Part shown: one piece after another, positions 1 to 5,193 of the stretch
Numbering within the stretch: position 1 is the stretch's first letter
Layout of the letters: every line of letters begins with the position of its first letter
Source: Coriobacteriia bacterium
Lineage (GTDB): Bacteria; Actinomycetota; Coriobacteriia; Anaerosomatales; PALSA-660
Length of the DNA stretch: 5,527 bases
Assembly (NCBI GenBank): GCA_003133285.1
Contig: PKWR01000205.1
Coordinates: 6,415 to 11,941 of the forward strand
Direction: 5' to 3'
Program-made: the position numbers and the translations under genes
The notes under the pieces: generated by a model
What the model was told of the DNA's origin: nothing
The model's database searches: none
Seen by the model: only the letters and a program-made list of their open reading frames with translations

Positions 1-759
1 CGGCGCTCGCCGGCAGCGCTCGTCGGGCTCATCGTCGCCGTCGTCGACGTCGCGGCGTTCGCCGAACTGATCGCGCTGCGGCAGACATCCGCGTGGCTGT
101 TCTCGCCCACGTGGCCGTGGCTGACGCTCGGGCTCCTGTCCGCGATCGGCGGTGCGGGGCTCGCGCTGGCCCAGACCGACCTGAAGCGGATGCTCGCGTT
201 CTCGACGATCACGGGCGCCGGGTTCATCGTGCTCGGCGTGACGCTCGCCGGCACGTTCGGCCTGGCCGGCGCCGCCGCCGGGGCCGCAGCGGACGCGCTC
301 GCGATGGGGCTGCTGTTCGCTTCTGTCGCGGGCGGCGAGGCCGACGGCCCGCTCACCCTCTCGTCGCGCGGGGTCGCGCGCACCCACCCGCTCGCGTCCG
401 CCGGCTTTGTCGCGGGTGCGGTCGCCGCGATCGGGATCCCGTTCACCGCGAGCTGGGCCGGTCACTGGCGCCTGTACGCGACGGCGCTCGCCGCGAGCCC
501 GGCGGTCCTGACCGTCCTGATCGTCGCGACGATCCTGTCCGTGCTCGCCTACGCCCGCGTCATCGCGCTCGTGTGGTGGGGCGGGGAGGAAGAGACTGCC
601 GCGCTCGAAGCCGTCGAACCGGAGCACCGCGGCGAGGCCCTCGCGCCTGTTGCTTCGCCCCGCTCCGTCTGGGCGAGCGAGCCTGCGCCGCTGGCGTTCG
701 CGGTCGCTCTGCTCATGGCGGCAGTTCTCGCCGCCGGCGTGTTCCCTCGGATCCTGTAG
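1..759 (+). CDS. Antiporter-like membrane subunit of group 4 hydrogenase (NuoN/Mrp/HyfF type), 5' partial
   Basis: The reading frame is open from the first base to TAG at 757-759, giving the last 252 residues of a membrane protein of the Proton_antipo_M family. About seven hydrophobic segments are visible, ending with two helices flanking a cytoplasmic loop at about residues 194-225. The family signature before a helix, QTDLKRMLAFSTI, is at residues 58-70 (Lys62 present). Only about 190 residues follow it, which fits a 14-helix NuoN/MrpD/HyfF-like subunit rather than NuoL/EchA, which carry a long extra C-terminal arm. In related hydrogenases this subunit is thought to move H+ or Na+ as electrons pass through the peripheral arm. 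Oddly, the NuoL His334, His338, Lys342 and Lys399 positions appear to be Gly94, Asp98, Met102 and His155. The start lies upstream of the window. The next gene's ribosome binding site overlaps the stop codon, so the two are co-transcribed. The family is secure; the exact subunit type is less so. Confidence 0.88.
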   Translation, partial: RRSPAALVGLIVAVVDVAAFAELIALRQTSAWLFSPTWPWLTLGLLSAIGGAGLALAQTDLKRMLAFSTITGAGFIVLGVTLAGTFGLAGAAAGAAADALAMGLLFASVAGGEADGPLTLSSRGVARTHPLASAGFVAGAVAAIGIPFTASWAGHWRLYATALAASPAVLTVLIVATILSVLAYARVIALVWWGGEEETAALEAVEPEHRGEALAPVASPRSVWASEPAPLAFAVALLMAAVLAAGVFPRIL

Positions 760-771
760 GAGTGGCTGCTC

Positions 772-1272
772 ATGAGTCTTCTTGATTCCCTGGTCCGAAC
801 CGCCCGGCGACGCTCGCCGTGGCTGTTCCACCTCAACGCGGGCAGCTGTAACGGGTGCGACATCGAGCTGGTGGCGTGCCTGACGCCGCGCTACGACGTC
901 GAGCAGCTCGGCATCCGCCTAGAGGCCAGCCCGCGGCACGCCGACATCATCGTCGTCTCCGGCCCCGTGACACGGACGACCCTCGAGGCCCTTCAGACGG
1001 TCTACGCGCAGGTGCCCGATCCCAAGGTCGTCGTGGCCCTCGGGTCGTGCCCGGCGAGCTGCAACATGTTCGCGGGCAGCCCGACCGTGGTCGGCCCGCT
1101 CGACCGAATCATCCCCGTGGACGTGTATGTGCCCGGCTGTCCGCCGCGGCCCGACGCGATCGTGGCCGGGATCGCCGACGCGGTCGCGATCCTGTGCGGC
1201 GACGTACCGCGGCCGGAACCGACGCACGTGCCCGTCGTGGCCGATGCCTGCGCGACGGGAGGCCTGTCGTGA
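772..1272 (+). CDS. echC: Group 4 [NiFe]-hydrogenase small subunit (NuoB/EchC-like)
   Basis: A complete 166-residue protein homologous to NuoB and to EchC/HycG, the electron-transfer small subunit that holds the proximal [4Fe-4S] cluster next to the NiFe site. The four expected ligands are visible: Cys26 and Cys29 in GSCNGCDIE, Cys93 in GSCP, and Cys123 in VPGCPP. The GSCNGCD form (C-x2-C) is that of hydrogenases; complex I NuoB has adjacent cysteines. Extra cysteines occur at 36 and 97; Cys97 lies where relatives often have Gly. The protein has no signal peptide and no long hydrophobic segment, so it should sit on the cytoplasmic face, bound to the large subunit and the NuoH-like anchor. The ATG at 772 is preceded by TAGGAG at 757-762, with nine bases between. 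The C-terminal tail after about residue 145 is short and acidic to neutral, without further motifs. The stop overlaps the GTG start of the next gene. Confidence 0.95.
   Translation: MSLLDSLVRTARRRSPWLFHLNAGSCNGCDIELVACLTPRYDVEQLGIRLEASPRHADIIVVSGPVTRTTLEALQTVYAQVPDPKVVVALGSCPASCNMFAGSPTVVGPLDRIIPVDVYVPGCPPRPDAIVAGIADAVAILCGDVPRPEPTHVPVVADACATGGLS
1257..1262 (+). promoter_or_regulatory. Ribosome binding site GGGAGG for the NuoH-like gene
   Basis: GGGAGG lies six bases before the GTG at 1269, inside the last codons of the small-subunit gene. This supports GTG 1269 as the start, in the GTGA overlap with the preceding TGA, over the in-frame GTG at 1278 or the upstream open frame. Confidence 0.7.
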
Positions 1273-2177
1273 CCGTCGTGCGCGGACTCATTTCGCTTCT
1301 CGTCTTCCCCGGCGCGCTGTTCGCGCTGCCCGCCGGGTGGTTCATGATGTGGCTCCAGCGCAAGATCAACGCGCGTGCCCAAGGCCGCATCGGGCCGCCG
1401 TTCTTCCAGCCCTTCTTCGACTTCGTGAAGCTGCTGGCGAAGGAACCGGTGGTGCGTCCGCGCCTGCAGGGGTTCCTGATGACCGTGCTGCCGCTGGCGG
1501 CGGTCGCCTCGACGCTCGGCGCCATCGCGTTGCTGCCGGTCTTCCCCAAGGCCGGCGGGTTCAGCGGTGACCTCGTGCTGCTCGTCTCGCTCATCGAGGT
1601 CGGGCCCCTGTGCGCCGTGCTTGGCGGCTTCGTGTCGCGCTCGCTGTACGGCGGGATCGGCGCGTCGCGCGAGGCGGTGCTGACGCTGGCGTACAACGTG
1701 CCGTTCCTCATCGCGCTCTTCGCGCTCGTTGCGAGCGCCGGGAGCTTCTCGCTCGCGGGTGTCGCGCTTGCCGCCGCTTGGCCGGTTCGCGTGCTCGCTC
1801 TGATCGCGCTGGTCGCGTGCATCCCGGTGAAGCTGCACCTCAACCCGTTCTCGGCGGCGAGTGCGGAGCAGGAGATCTACGCGGGATCGACCACGGAGTA
1901 CGACGGTCCGCGCCTCGCTTTGTGGGAGCTCGCCCACGCGCTCGAATGGGTGGCGCTCACCGGGCTCGTTGCCTCGCTCGCGTTTCCCGTCGCCGATGCG
2001 GCGTGGCCGGTGCGGGTGGTCGTGTTCGTCGCGGTGTCGGTGGCGCTCGTCGTGGTGCTGTCGTTCGCGGCCGCGTCGACCGCCCGGCTCAAGCTCGCGC
2101 AGACCGCGCGCTGGTTCTTGCTGTGTGGGTCGGGCATCGCGTTGTCCGCCCTCGTCGTCGCCTTCGTGCGACTCTGA
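1269..2177 (+). CDS. echB: NuoH/EchB/HycD-like membrane anchor subunit
   Basis: A complete 302-residue polytopic membrane protein of the NADH-dehydrogenase subunit 1 (respiratory-chain NADHdh) family. It links the hydrogenase arm to the membrane ion-pumping part. Family landmarks are an N-terminal helix, the loop RKINARAQGRIGPP (31-44) with FDFVKLLAKE (50-59), SRSLYGGIGASREA (123-136), AEQEIYAG (199-206), and TEYDGP (209-214). These match EchB/HycD more closely than true NuoH. The length is usual for the family, and about eight hydrophobic segments are visible. The start is a GTG whose last two bases lie in the previous stop (GTGA overlap), with GGGAGG six bases upstream; such overlap implies translational coupling. 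One odd point is the AYNVP stretch at 141-145: Asn143 stands where NuoH and Ech homologues usually have a conserved glutamate (A/S-Y-E). The identification is firm; the symbol follows the Ech naming scheme. Confidence 0.93.
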   Translation: MTVVRGLISLLVFPGALFALPAGWFMMWLQRKINARAQGRIGPPFFQPFFDFVKLLAKEPVVRPRLQGFLMTVLPLAAVASTLGAIALLPVFPKAGGFSGDLVLLVSLIEVGPLCAVLGGFVSRSLYGGIGASREAVLTLAYNVPFLIALFALVASAGSFSLAGVALAAAWPVRVLALIALVACIPVKLHLNPFSAASAEQEIYAGSTTEYDGPRLALWELAHALEWVALTGLVASLAFPVADAAWPVRVVVFVAVSVALVVVLSFAAASTARLKLAQTARWFLLCGSGIALSALVVAFVRL

Positions 2178-2194
2178 AGGGAGTCCCTGCCCGT

Positions 2195-2731
2195 ATGAAC
2201 ATCCTGAACATCATCACCGGGAACGTCGCCCGCGGTCCCCAGACCGTGCGCTTCCCGGGCCGGGAGGCCCCGGCGGCGGCCTATCGAGGGTCCGTGACGA
2301 TGGACGCCGCCAAGTGCCTCGCCTGCGGCATCTGCGACTACGTCTGCGTGTCTCGCGCGATAGCCGTGACGCCGGGCGCGGCGAGCTGCGAATGGACCTA
2401 CGATCCCGGTCGCTGCACCTACTGCGGCCGCTGCGTCGATCACTGCCCCGTCGCCGCGGTGACGCAGGCCGGCGACCGCGGGGACTCCTATGCGCGGTCG
2501 GGCGCCCAGCGCGCGACCGTCACTGTGCCGTACCCGGCGTGCCCGCAGTGCGGCAGGCCCGCGATGCCCTACAACGAGGCGGTGCTCGGCGCAGCGTTCG
2601 GGGACGTCTCCGCCGAGCTGCGCGAACGGATCCACCTGTGCGAGCGCTGCCGTCGGAGGGCGACGACCGCCGCGCTGAAAGCGAACTTCGGCGCAGCCGC
2701 CGAGACCGGGAGGAGCGACGATGGACGCTGA
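2195..2731 (+). CDS. hycF: Two-cluster [4Fe-4S] ferredoxin subunit with C-terminal CxxC...CxxC tail (HycF/HyfH-like)
   Basis: A complete 178-residue electron-transfer subunit, the counterpart of EchF, HycF/HyfH and NuoI. Two [4Fe-4S] motifs are clear: Cys41, 44, 47 and 51 (first motif, with Val rather than Pro after the last Cys), and Cys74, 77, 80 and 84 followed by Pro. The second cluster's fourth Cys is expected to serve cluster one and vice versa, as in bacterial ferredoxins. The subunit should carry electrons between soluble ferredoxin (or another donor) and the small-subunit cluster. The N-terminus, with Gly-x-x-x-x-x-x-x-x-x-Phe-Pro before a Tyr-Arg-Gly, resembles HycF. After the ferredoxin domain comes a second pair of cysteine pairs, CPQCG at 116-120 and CERC at 149-152, as in HycF/HyfH of formate hydrogenlyase; this is probably a zinc or rubredoxin-like knuckle. 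The ATG at 2195 has AAGGGAG at 2177-2183, a rather long spacing of 11 bases. The 3' end overlaps the next gene by 11 bases. Confidence 0.93.
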   Translation: MNILNIITGNVARGPQTVRFPGREAPAAAYRGSVTMDAAKCLACGICDYVCVSRAIAVTPGAASCEWTYDPGRCTYCGRCVDHCPVAAVTQAGDRGDSYARSGAQRATVTVPYPACPQCGRPAMPYNEAVLGAAFGDVSAELRERIHLCERCRRRATTAALKANFGAAAETGRSDDGR

Positions 2732-3188
2732 GTCGATCCTGCACATGCTCGATGTCGAGTCGGCTGCAGAGCACCGCACCGACGGCTGGTGGGTGGACGT
2801 GCCCGACCTGGACGTGCGCGGACTTGCCACGCTCATGCGCACACGCGAGGTCCGTTTCGTGACGCTTACCGGCACGCCCGACACCGCGGGCGGCTACCGC
2901 CTGATCTACCACTGGGATGCCGATGGCGCCCTGCTCAACATCGCGACCACAGTCTCTGCCGGCTGCATTGCGTCGATCGCGGACATCTGGCCGGCGGCCG
3001 ACTGGGTCGAGCGCGAGTTGCGCGACTACTACGCGCTGGTCTTCGAGGGCCGTGCCGAGACCCCCACGCTCATGCTGCTCGAGGGCGACGAGCCCGGCCT
3101 CTTCAGCCGTACCAGTGCGGCCGGGCGCGAGATCGATCCGGCCGTGACCGCCCGCGATGCCGCGGAAGCGGAACGGAAGGAGTCCTAG
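2721..3188 (+). CDS. echD: NuoC/EchD-like hydrogenase subunit (30-kDa complex I family)
   Basis: A complete 155-residue protein of the complex I 30-kDa subunit family. In hydrogenases of the HycE type this domain is fused to the large subunit; here it is a separate gene, as in Ech. The diagnostic segment is at residues 85-111: Asp88-Ile-Trp-Pro91, then Trp95, Glu97-Arg-Glu99, Asp102 and Phe108. It matches the NuoC signature, except that the usual Gly after the Asp-aromatic-aromatic triplet is Ala105 and the usual His near the end is Arg111. It binds no cofactor in the known complexes and stabilises the large-subunit/ferredoxin contact. The ATG at 2721 has GGGAGGAG at 2708-2715 with five bases between, and lies 11 bases inside the ferredoxin gene. 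The stop is directly followed by the next ATG (TAGATG). The last 25 or so residues are charged and lack family motifs. Confidence 0.92.
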   Translation: MDAESILHMLDVESAAEHRTDGWWVDVPDLDVRGLATLMRTREVRFVTLTGTPDTAGGYRLIYHWDADGALLNIATTVSAGCIASIADIWPAADWVERELRDYYALVFEGRAETPTLMLLEGDEPGLFSRTSAAGREIDPAVTARDAAEAERKES

Positions 3189-4265
3189 ATGAGCCCGGTC
3201 ATCACCATGGGGCCGTTCCACCCGGCCCTCGAAGAGCCCTATAAGATCGACGTCGTCTGCGAGGGCGAGCACGTCACCGACGCCTCGATCCGCGTCGGTT
3301 TCAACTTCCGAGCGATCGAATGGCTCGCCGAGCGCAAGAACTACACGGCGGACATCGCCCTGTTCGAGCATGTGTGCGGCATCTGCAGTAACGTGCACAC
3401 CCTGTGCCTCAGCCGCGCGATCGAGACGCTGGCCGGCATCGAGGTGCCGGAGCGCGCGCAGTACATCCGCGTAGTCGTTGCGGAAGCGGAGCGGCTGCAC
3501 AGCCACCTGCTGTGGGCGGGCATCGCCTGCGAGCTGATCGGGTTCGAGACGCTGTTCATGGCGTGTTTCGGCCTGCGCGAGAAGATCATGGACGTCCTCG
3601 AGGCGATCTCAGGCAACCGCGTGAACTACGCGATGAACCGGCCGGGCGGCGTGAACCGCGACATCGCCGACCCGGGTGCGGTCCTGGCCGCCGTGCGCGC
3701 CATCGCCGACGCCACGTCGAAGCAGCTCATCCCGGTGCTGACGACCGATGCGACGGTGCGCGCCCGCTGCGCCGGTGTCGGCGTGCTCACGCGCGCGGAT
3801 GCGATAGCGTACGGTGCGGTCGGCCCCACCGCGCGGGCCTCGGGACTGCCGCAGGACATCCGCGCGTCGGCCCCCTACGAGGCGTACGACCGTCTCTTGT
3901 TCGAGGTCCCGGTGCGCCAGGAGGGCGACGTCTTCGCCCGCGTGGTGGTGCGGGCGCTCGAGATCCTCGAGAGCTGCCGCATCATCGAGCAGGCGATCGA
4001 ACAGATGCCCGCCGGACCGTTCAGGGGCGACGACTACCCCAAGGTGCCGGCGGGCGAGGTCTGCTCGCGCATCGAGGGGCCGCGCGGCGAGGTCTTCTAC
4101 TACGTCGCCTCCGACGGCTCGGACACGCCCACGCGCGTGCGCGTTCGCACGCCCACGTTCGCGAACATGCCGACCGCGCGGCCGATGGTGCTCGGTCAGA
4201 CCTTCGCGGACGTCCCGCTCATCCAGGCCTCGCTCGACCCCTGCTACTCCTGCACCGACCGCTAG
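3189..4265 (+). CDS. echE: Group 4 [NiFe]-hydrogenase catalytic large subunit (NuoD/EchE-like)
   Basis: A complete 358-residue catalytic subunit that interconverts H2 with protons and electrons at a Ni-Fe centre. Both metal-binding motifs are intact: Cys63-Gly-Ile-Cys66 followed by His70 (L1), and Asp350-Pro-Cys352-Tyr-Ser-Cys355-Thr-Asp-Arg358 at the extreme C-terminus (L2). NuoD of complex I has lost these cysteines, so this is a hydrogenase. Other family stretches are MGPFHPALEEP (7-17), NRPGGVNRD (147-155 region), and IEGPRGEVFYY before the final domain. The short length and DPCYSCTDR end place it with Ech/Hyc/Coo enzymes (group 4). The protein ends right after Arg358, where other large subunits are cut by a maturation protease, so no cleavable tail exists. 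At 37-44 the sequence reads G-F-N-F-R-A-I-E, where relatives commonly have H and G (G-Y-x-H-R/T-G-x-E). The ATG at 3189 has AAGGAG at 3177-3182 with six bases between. No maturation genes (hyp) are in view. Confidence 0.96.
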   Translation: MSPVITMGPFHPALEEPYKIDVVCEGEHVTDASIRVGFNFRAIEWLAERKNYTADIALFEHVCGICSNVHTLCLSRAIETLAGIEVPERAQYIRVVVAEAERLHSHLLWAGIACELIGFETLFMACFGLREKIMDVLEAISGNRVNYAMNRPGGVNRDIADPGAVLAAVRAIADATSKQLIPVLTTDATVRARCAGVGVLTRADAIAYGAVGPTARASGLPQDIRASAPYEAYDRLLFEVPVRQEGDVFARVVVRALEILESCRIIEQAIEQMPAGPFRGDDYPKVPAGEVCSRIEGPRGEVFYYVASDGSDTPTRVRVRTPTFANMPTARPMVLGQTFADVPLIQASLDPCYSCTDR

Positions 4266-4366
4266 GACCGGCAGGTCTCCCCGGCGTCGACCGGGGCGAG
4301 GATCGTCGGAACGCCGCCGCACACCGCGCATCCCGGGTCGCATCCGATATGGAGCCTGGCGCTCAT
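4262..4366 (-). CDS. Putative 34-residue cysteine-rich small protein
   Basis: An open frame on the minus strand that I do not recognise. It runs from ATG at 4366-4364 to TAG at 4264-4262 and encodes 34 residues. It contains Cys9, Cys13, Cys16 and Cys32: Cys-Asp-Pro-Gly-Cys-Ala-Val-Cys-Gly-Gly in the first half and one Cys near the end, a spacing that could bind a metal. A strong site, GGAGGG, stands five bases before the ATG. The frame fills the gap between the hydrogenase large subunit and the DUF72 gene almost exactly, and its stop interlocks with the large-subunit stop (shared bases 4263-4264). There is no signal peptide or membrane segment. In GC-rich DNA a 34-codon frame can arise by chance, so the ribosome binding site and the cysteine pattern are the main support. 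It might instead be an artefact within a transcript end. Confidence 0.42.
   Translation of the reverse strand: MSARLHIGCDPGCAVCGGVPTILAPVDAGETCRS
4279..4296. repeat. GC-rich inverted repeat after the hydrogenase operon
   Basis: CCCCGG at 4279-4284 pairs with CCGGGG at 4291-4296 around a six-base loop, 13 bases after the large-subunit stop. A weaker GACC/GGTC pair sits just before it (4266-4277). There is no T-run after it on the plus strand, so it is not a typical Rho-independent terminator. It could still pause transcription or protect the 3' end of the mRNA. It also lies inside the putative minus-strand small ORF. Confidence 0.35.
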
Positions 4367-4371
4367 GGTTT

Positions 4372-4377
4372 CCCTCC
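4372..4377 (-). promoter_or_regulatory. Ribosome binding site GGAGGG for the minus-strand small ORF
   Basis: The plus strand reads CCCTCC, giving GGAGGG on the minus strand, five bases before the ATG at 4366. It is as good as the sites of the hydrogenase genes and is the main reason to take the small frame seriously. Confidence 0.45.
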
Positions 4378-4388
4378 GGGGGGAATGT

Positions 4389-4398
4389 ACCCATGGGT
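4389..4398. promoter_or_regulatory. 10-bp perfect palindrome ACCCATGGGT upstream of the DUF72 gene
   Basis: A perfect palindrome lies between the start of the minus-strand small ORF and the preferred DUF72 start. It could be an operator half-way between two divergent genes, but a palindrome of this length can occur by chance, and it also contains an alternative ATG (4393) for the DUF72 gene. Confidence 0.2.
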
Positions 4399-4425
4399 GA
4401 CGCGAGCGTCGGGTGGCGGACGATC

Positions 4426-5193
4426 ATGGCCGTGGGGCGGATCAGGGTCGGAACAAGCGGGTGGTCCTACGACCACTGGGCGGGAGTGTTCTACCCGGAC
4501 CGGTTGCCCTCCGCCAGCCGGCTCGCGTTCTACGCCGCGCGCTTCGACACGGTGGAGATCGACGCCACCTTCTACCGTCTCCCCAGCGAGCAGGCCGTGG
4601 CCTCGTGGCGGGACGCCGTACCCGACGGCTTCGCGTTCGCGGTCAAGGGCAGCCGGCTGATCACGCACTTCCTGCGCCTCGACGAGGTCGACGACGCGCT
4701 CGCGGCGTTCCTCAGCCGGATGTCGGTGCTAGGCGAGAAGCTCGAGGTGGTGCTGTGGCAGCTGCCGCCGAACCTTCCCGCGGACGCGGCATTGCTCGCG
4801 CGCTTCCTCAAGCGTCTGCCGGCTGGCCGGGTTCGGCACGCGGTCGAGTTCCGCCACGAGTCGTGGCTCACCGCCGAGACGTTCGCCGTGCTCCGGGAGT
4901 CCGGCGCGGCGCACGTCCACGTGAGCGGCGACGTGATGCCCGAGAACCTGACGCCGACGGCCGACTTCGTCTACGCGCGATTCCATGGGACCGCGAGCGG
5001 TCACGGCGCCTACGATGCCCCCGCGCTCGAGCCGTGGGCGGGCTTCCTGCGCGGCCAGGCCGACAGCGGCCACGACTGCTACGCGTACTTCAACAACGAC
5101 GCCGGTGGCCACGCCCCAATCGATGCCGCGCGGCTCGTCGAGATGCTCGGCATCGGGGTGGAGCGTTCGGTCGAGACAGGGAGGTTGCGATGA
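4426..5193 (+). CDS. DUF72 (YecE-type) domain protein
   Basis: A complete 255-residue soluble protein of the DUF72/YecE family, a TIM-barrel-like fold whose biochemical role is not established. Family blocks in order are IRVGTSGWSYDHW (6-18) with FYP (22-24), TVEIDATFYRLP (42-53), FAFAVKGSRLITH (69-81), LWQLPPNL (110-117), RHAVEFRHESW (137-147), YARFHG (183-188), and CYAYFNND (218-225). All are present, so the gene looks intact and of normal length. I chose ATG 4426 because homologues begin only a few residues before the IRVGTSGW block. ATG 4393 in the same frame would add 11 residues (GGGGGGAA seven bases upstream) and cannot be excluded; the site before 4426 is weak (GGGTGGCGG). The gene overlaps the next by ATGA, implying coupled translation. 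It follows the hydrogenase operon after a 160-base gap and has no known link to it. Confidence 0.93.
   Translation: MAVGRIRVGTSGWSYDHWAGVFYPDRLPSASRLAFYAARFDTVEIDATFYRLPSEQAVASWRDAVPDGFAFAVKGSRLITHFLRLDEVDDALAAFLSRMSVLGEKLEVVLWQLPPNLPADAALLARFLKRLPAGRVRHAVEFRHESWLTAETFAVLRESGAAHVHVSGDVMPENLTPTADFVYARFHGTASGHGAYDAPALEPWAGFLRGQADSGHDCYAYFNNDAGGHAPIDAARLVEMLGIGVERSVETGRLR

Noticed and set aside
855..1268. In-frame upstream extension of the NuoH-like gene to ATG 855
   Set aside because: The extension is an Arg-rich shadow of the small-subunit gene. The real N-terminus starts with the GTG at 1269, which has a proper ribosome site.
1002..1937. Long minus-strand open frame of 311 codons over the small-subunit and NuoH-like genes
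   Set aside because: The product is rich in Arg, Glu, His and Gln, with no recognisable motif, and it lies opposite two clear conserved genes. It is a typical by-product of high third-position GC.
2520..3506. Long minus-strand open frame of 328 codons opposite the ferredoxin, NuoC-like and large-subunit genes
   Set aside because: The composition is biased, there is no family motif, and it spans three well-supported plus-strand genes.
4266..4300. Rho-independent terminator after the hydrogenase operon
   Set aside because: A short GC hairpin is present but no T-run follows, so it is listed only as an inverted repeat.
4266..4400. Stop-codon readthrough giving the hydrogenase large subunit a C-terminal tail
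   Set aside because: The frame after TAG stays open for about 44 codons, but the peptide resembles no known maturation tail, and an end at CTDR is known in related enzymes.
3814..4425. In-frame upstream extension of the DUF72 gene into the large-subunit gene
   Set aside because: The translated extension is a Ser/Arg/Pro-rich shadow of the hydrogenase gene, and DUF72 homologues begin just before the RVGTSGW block.
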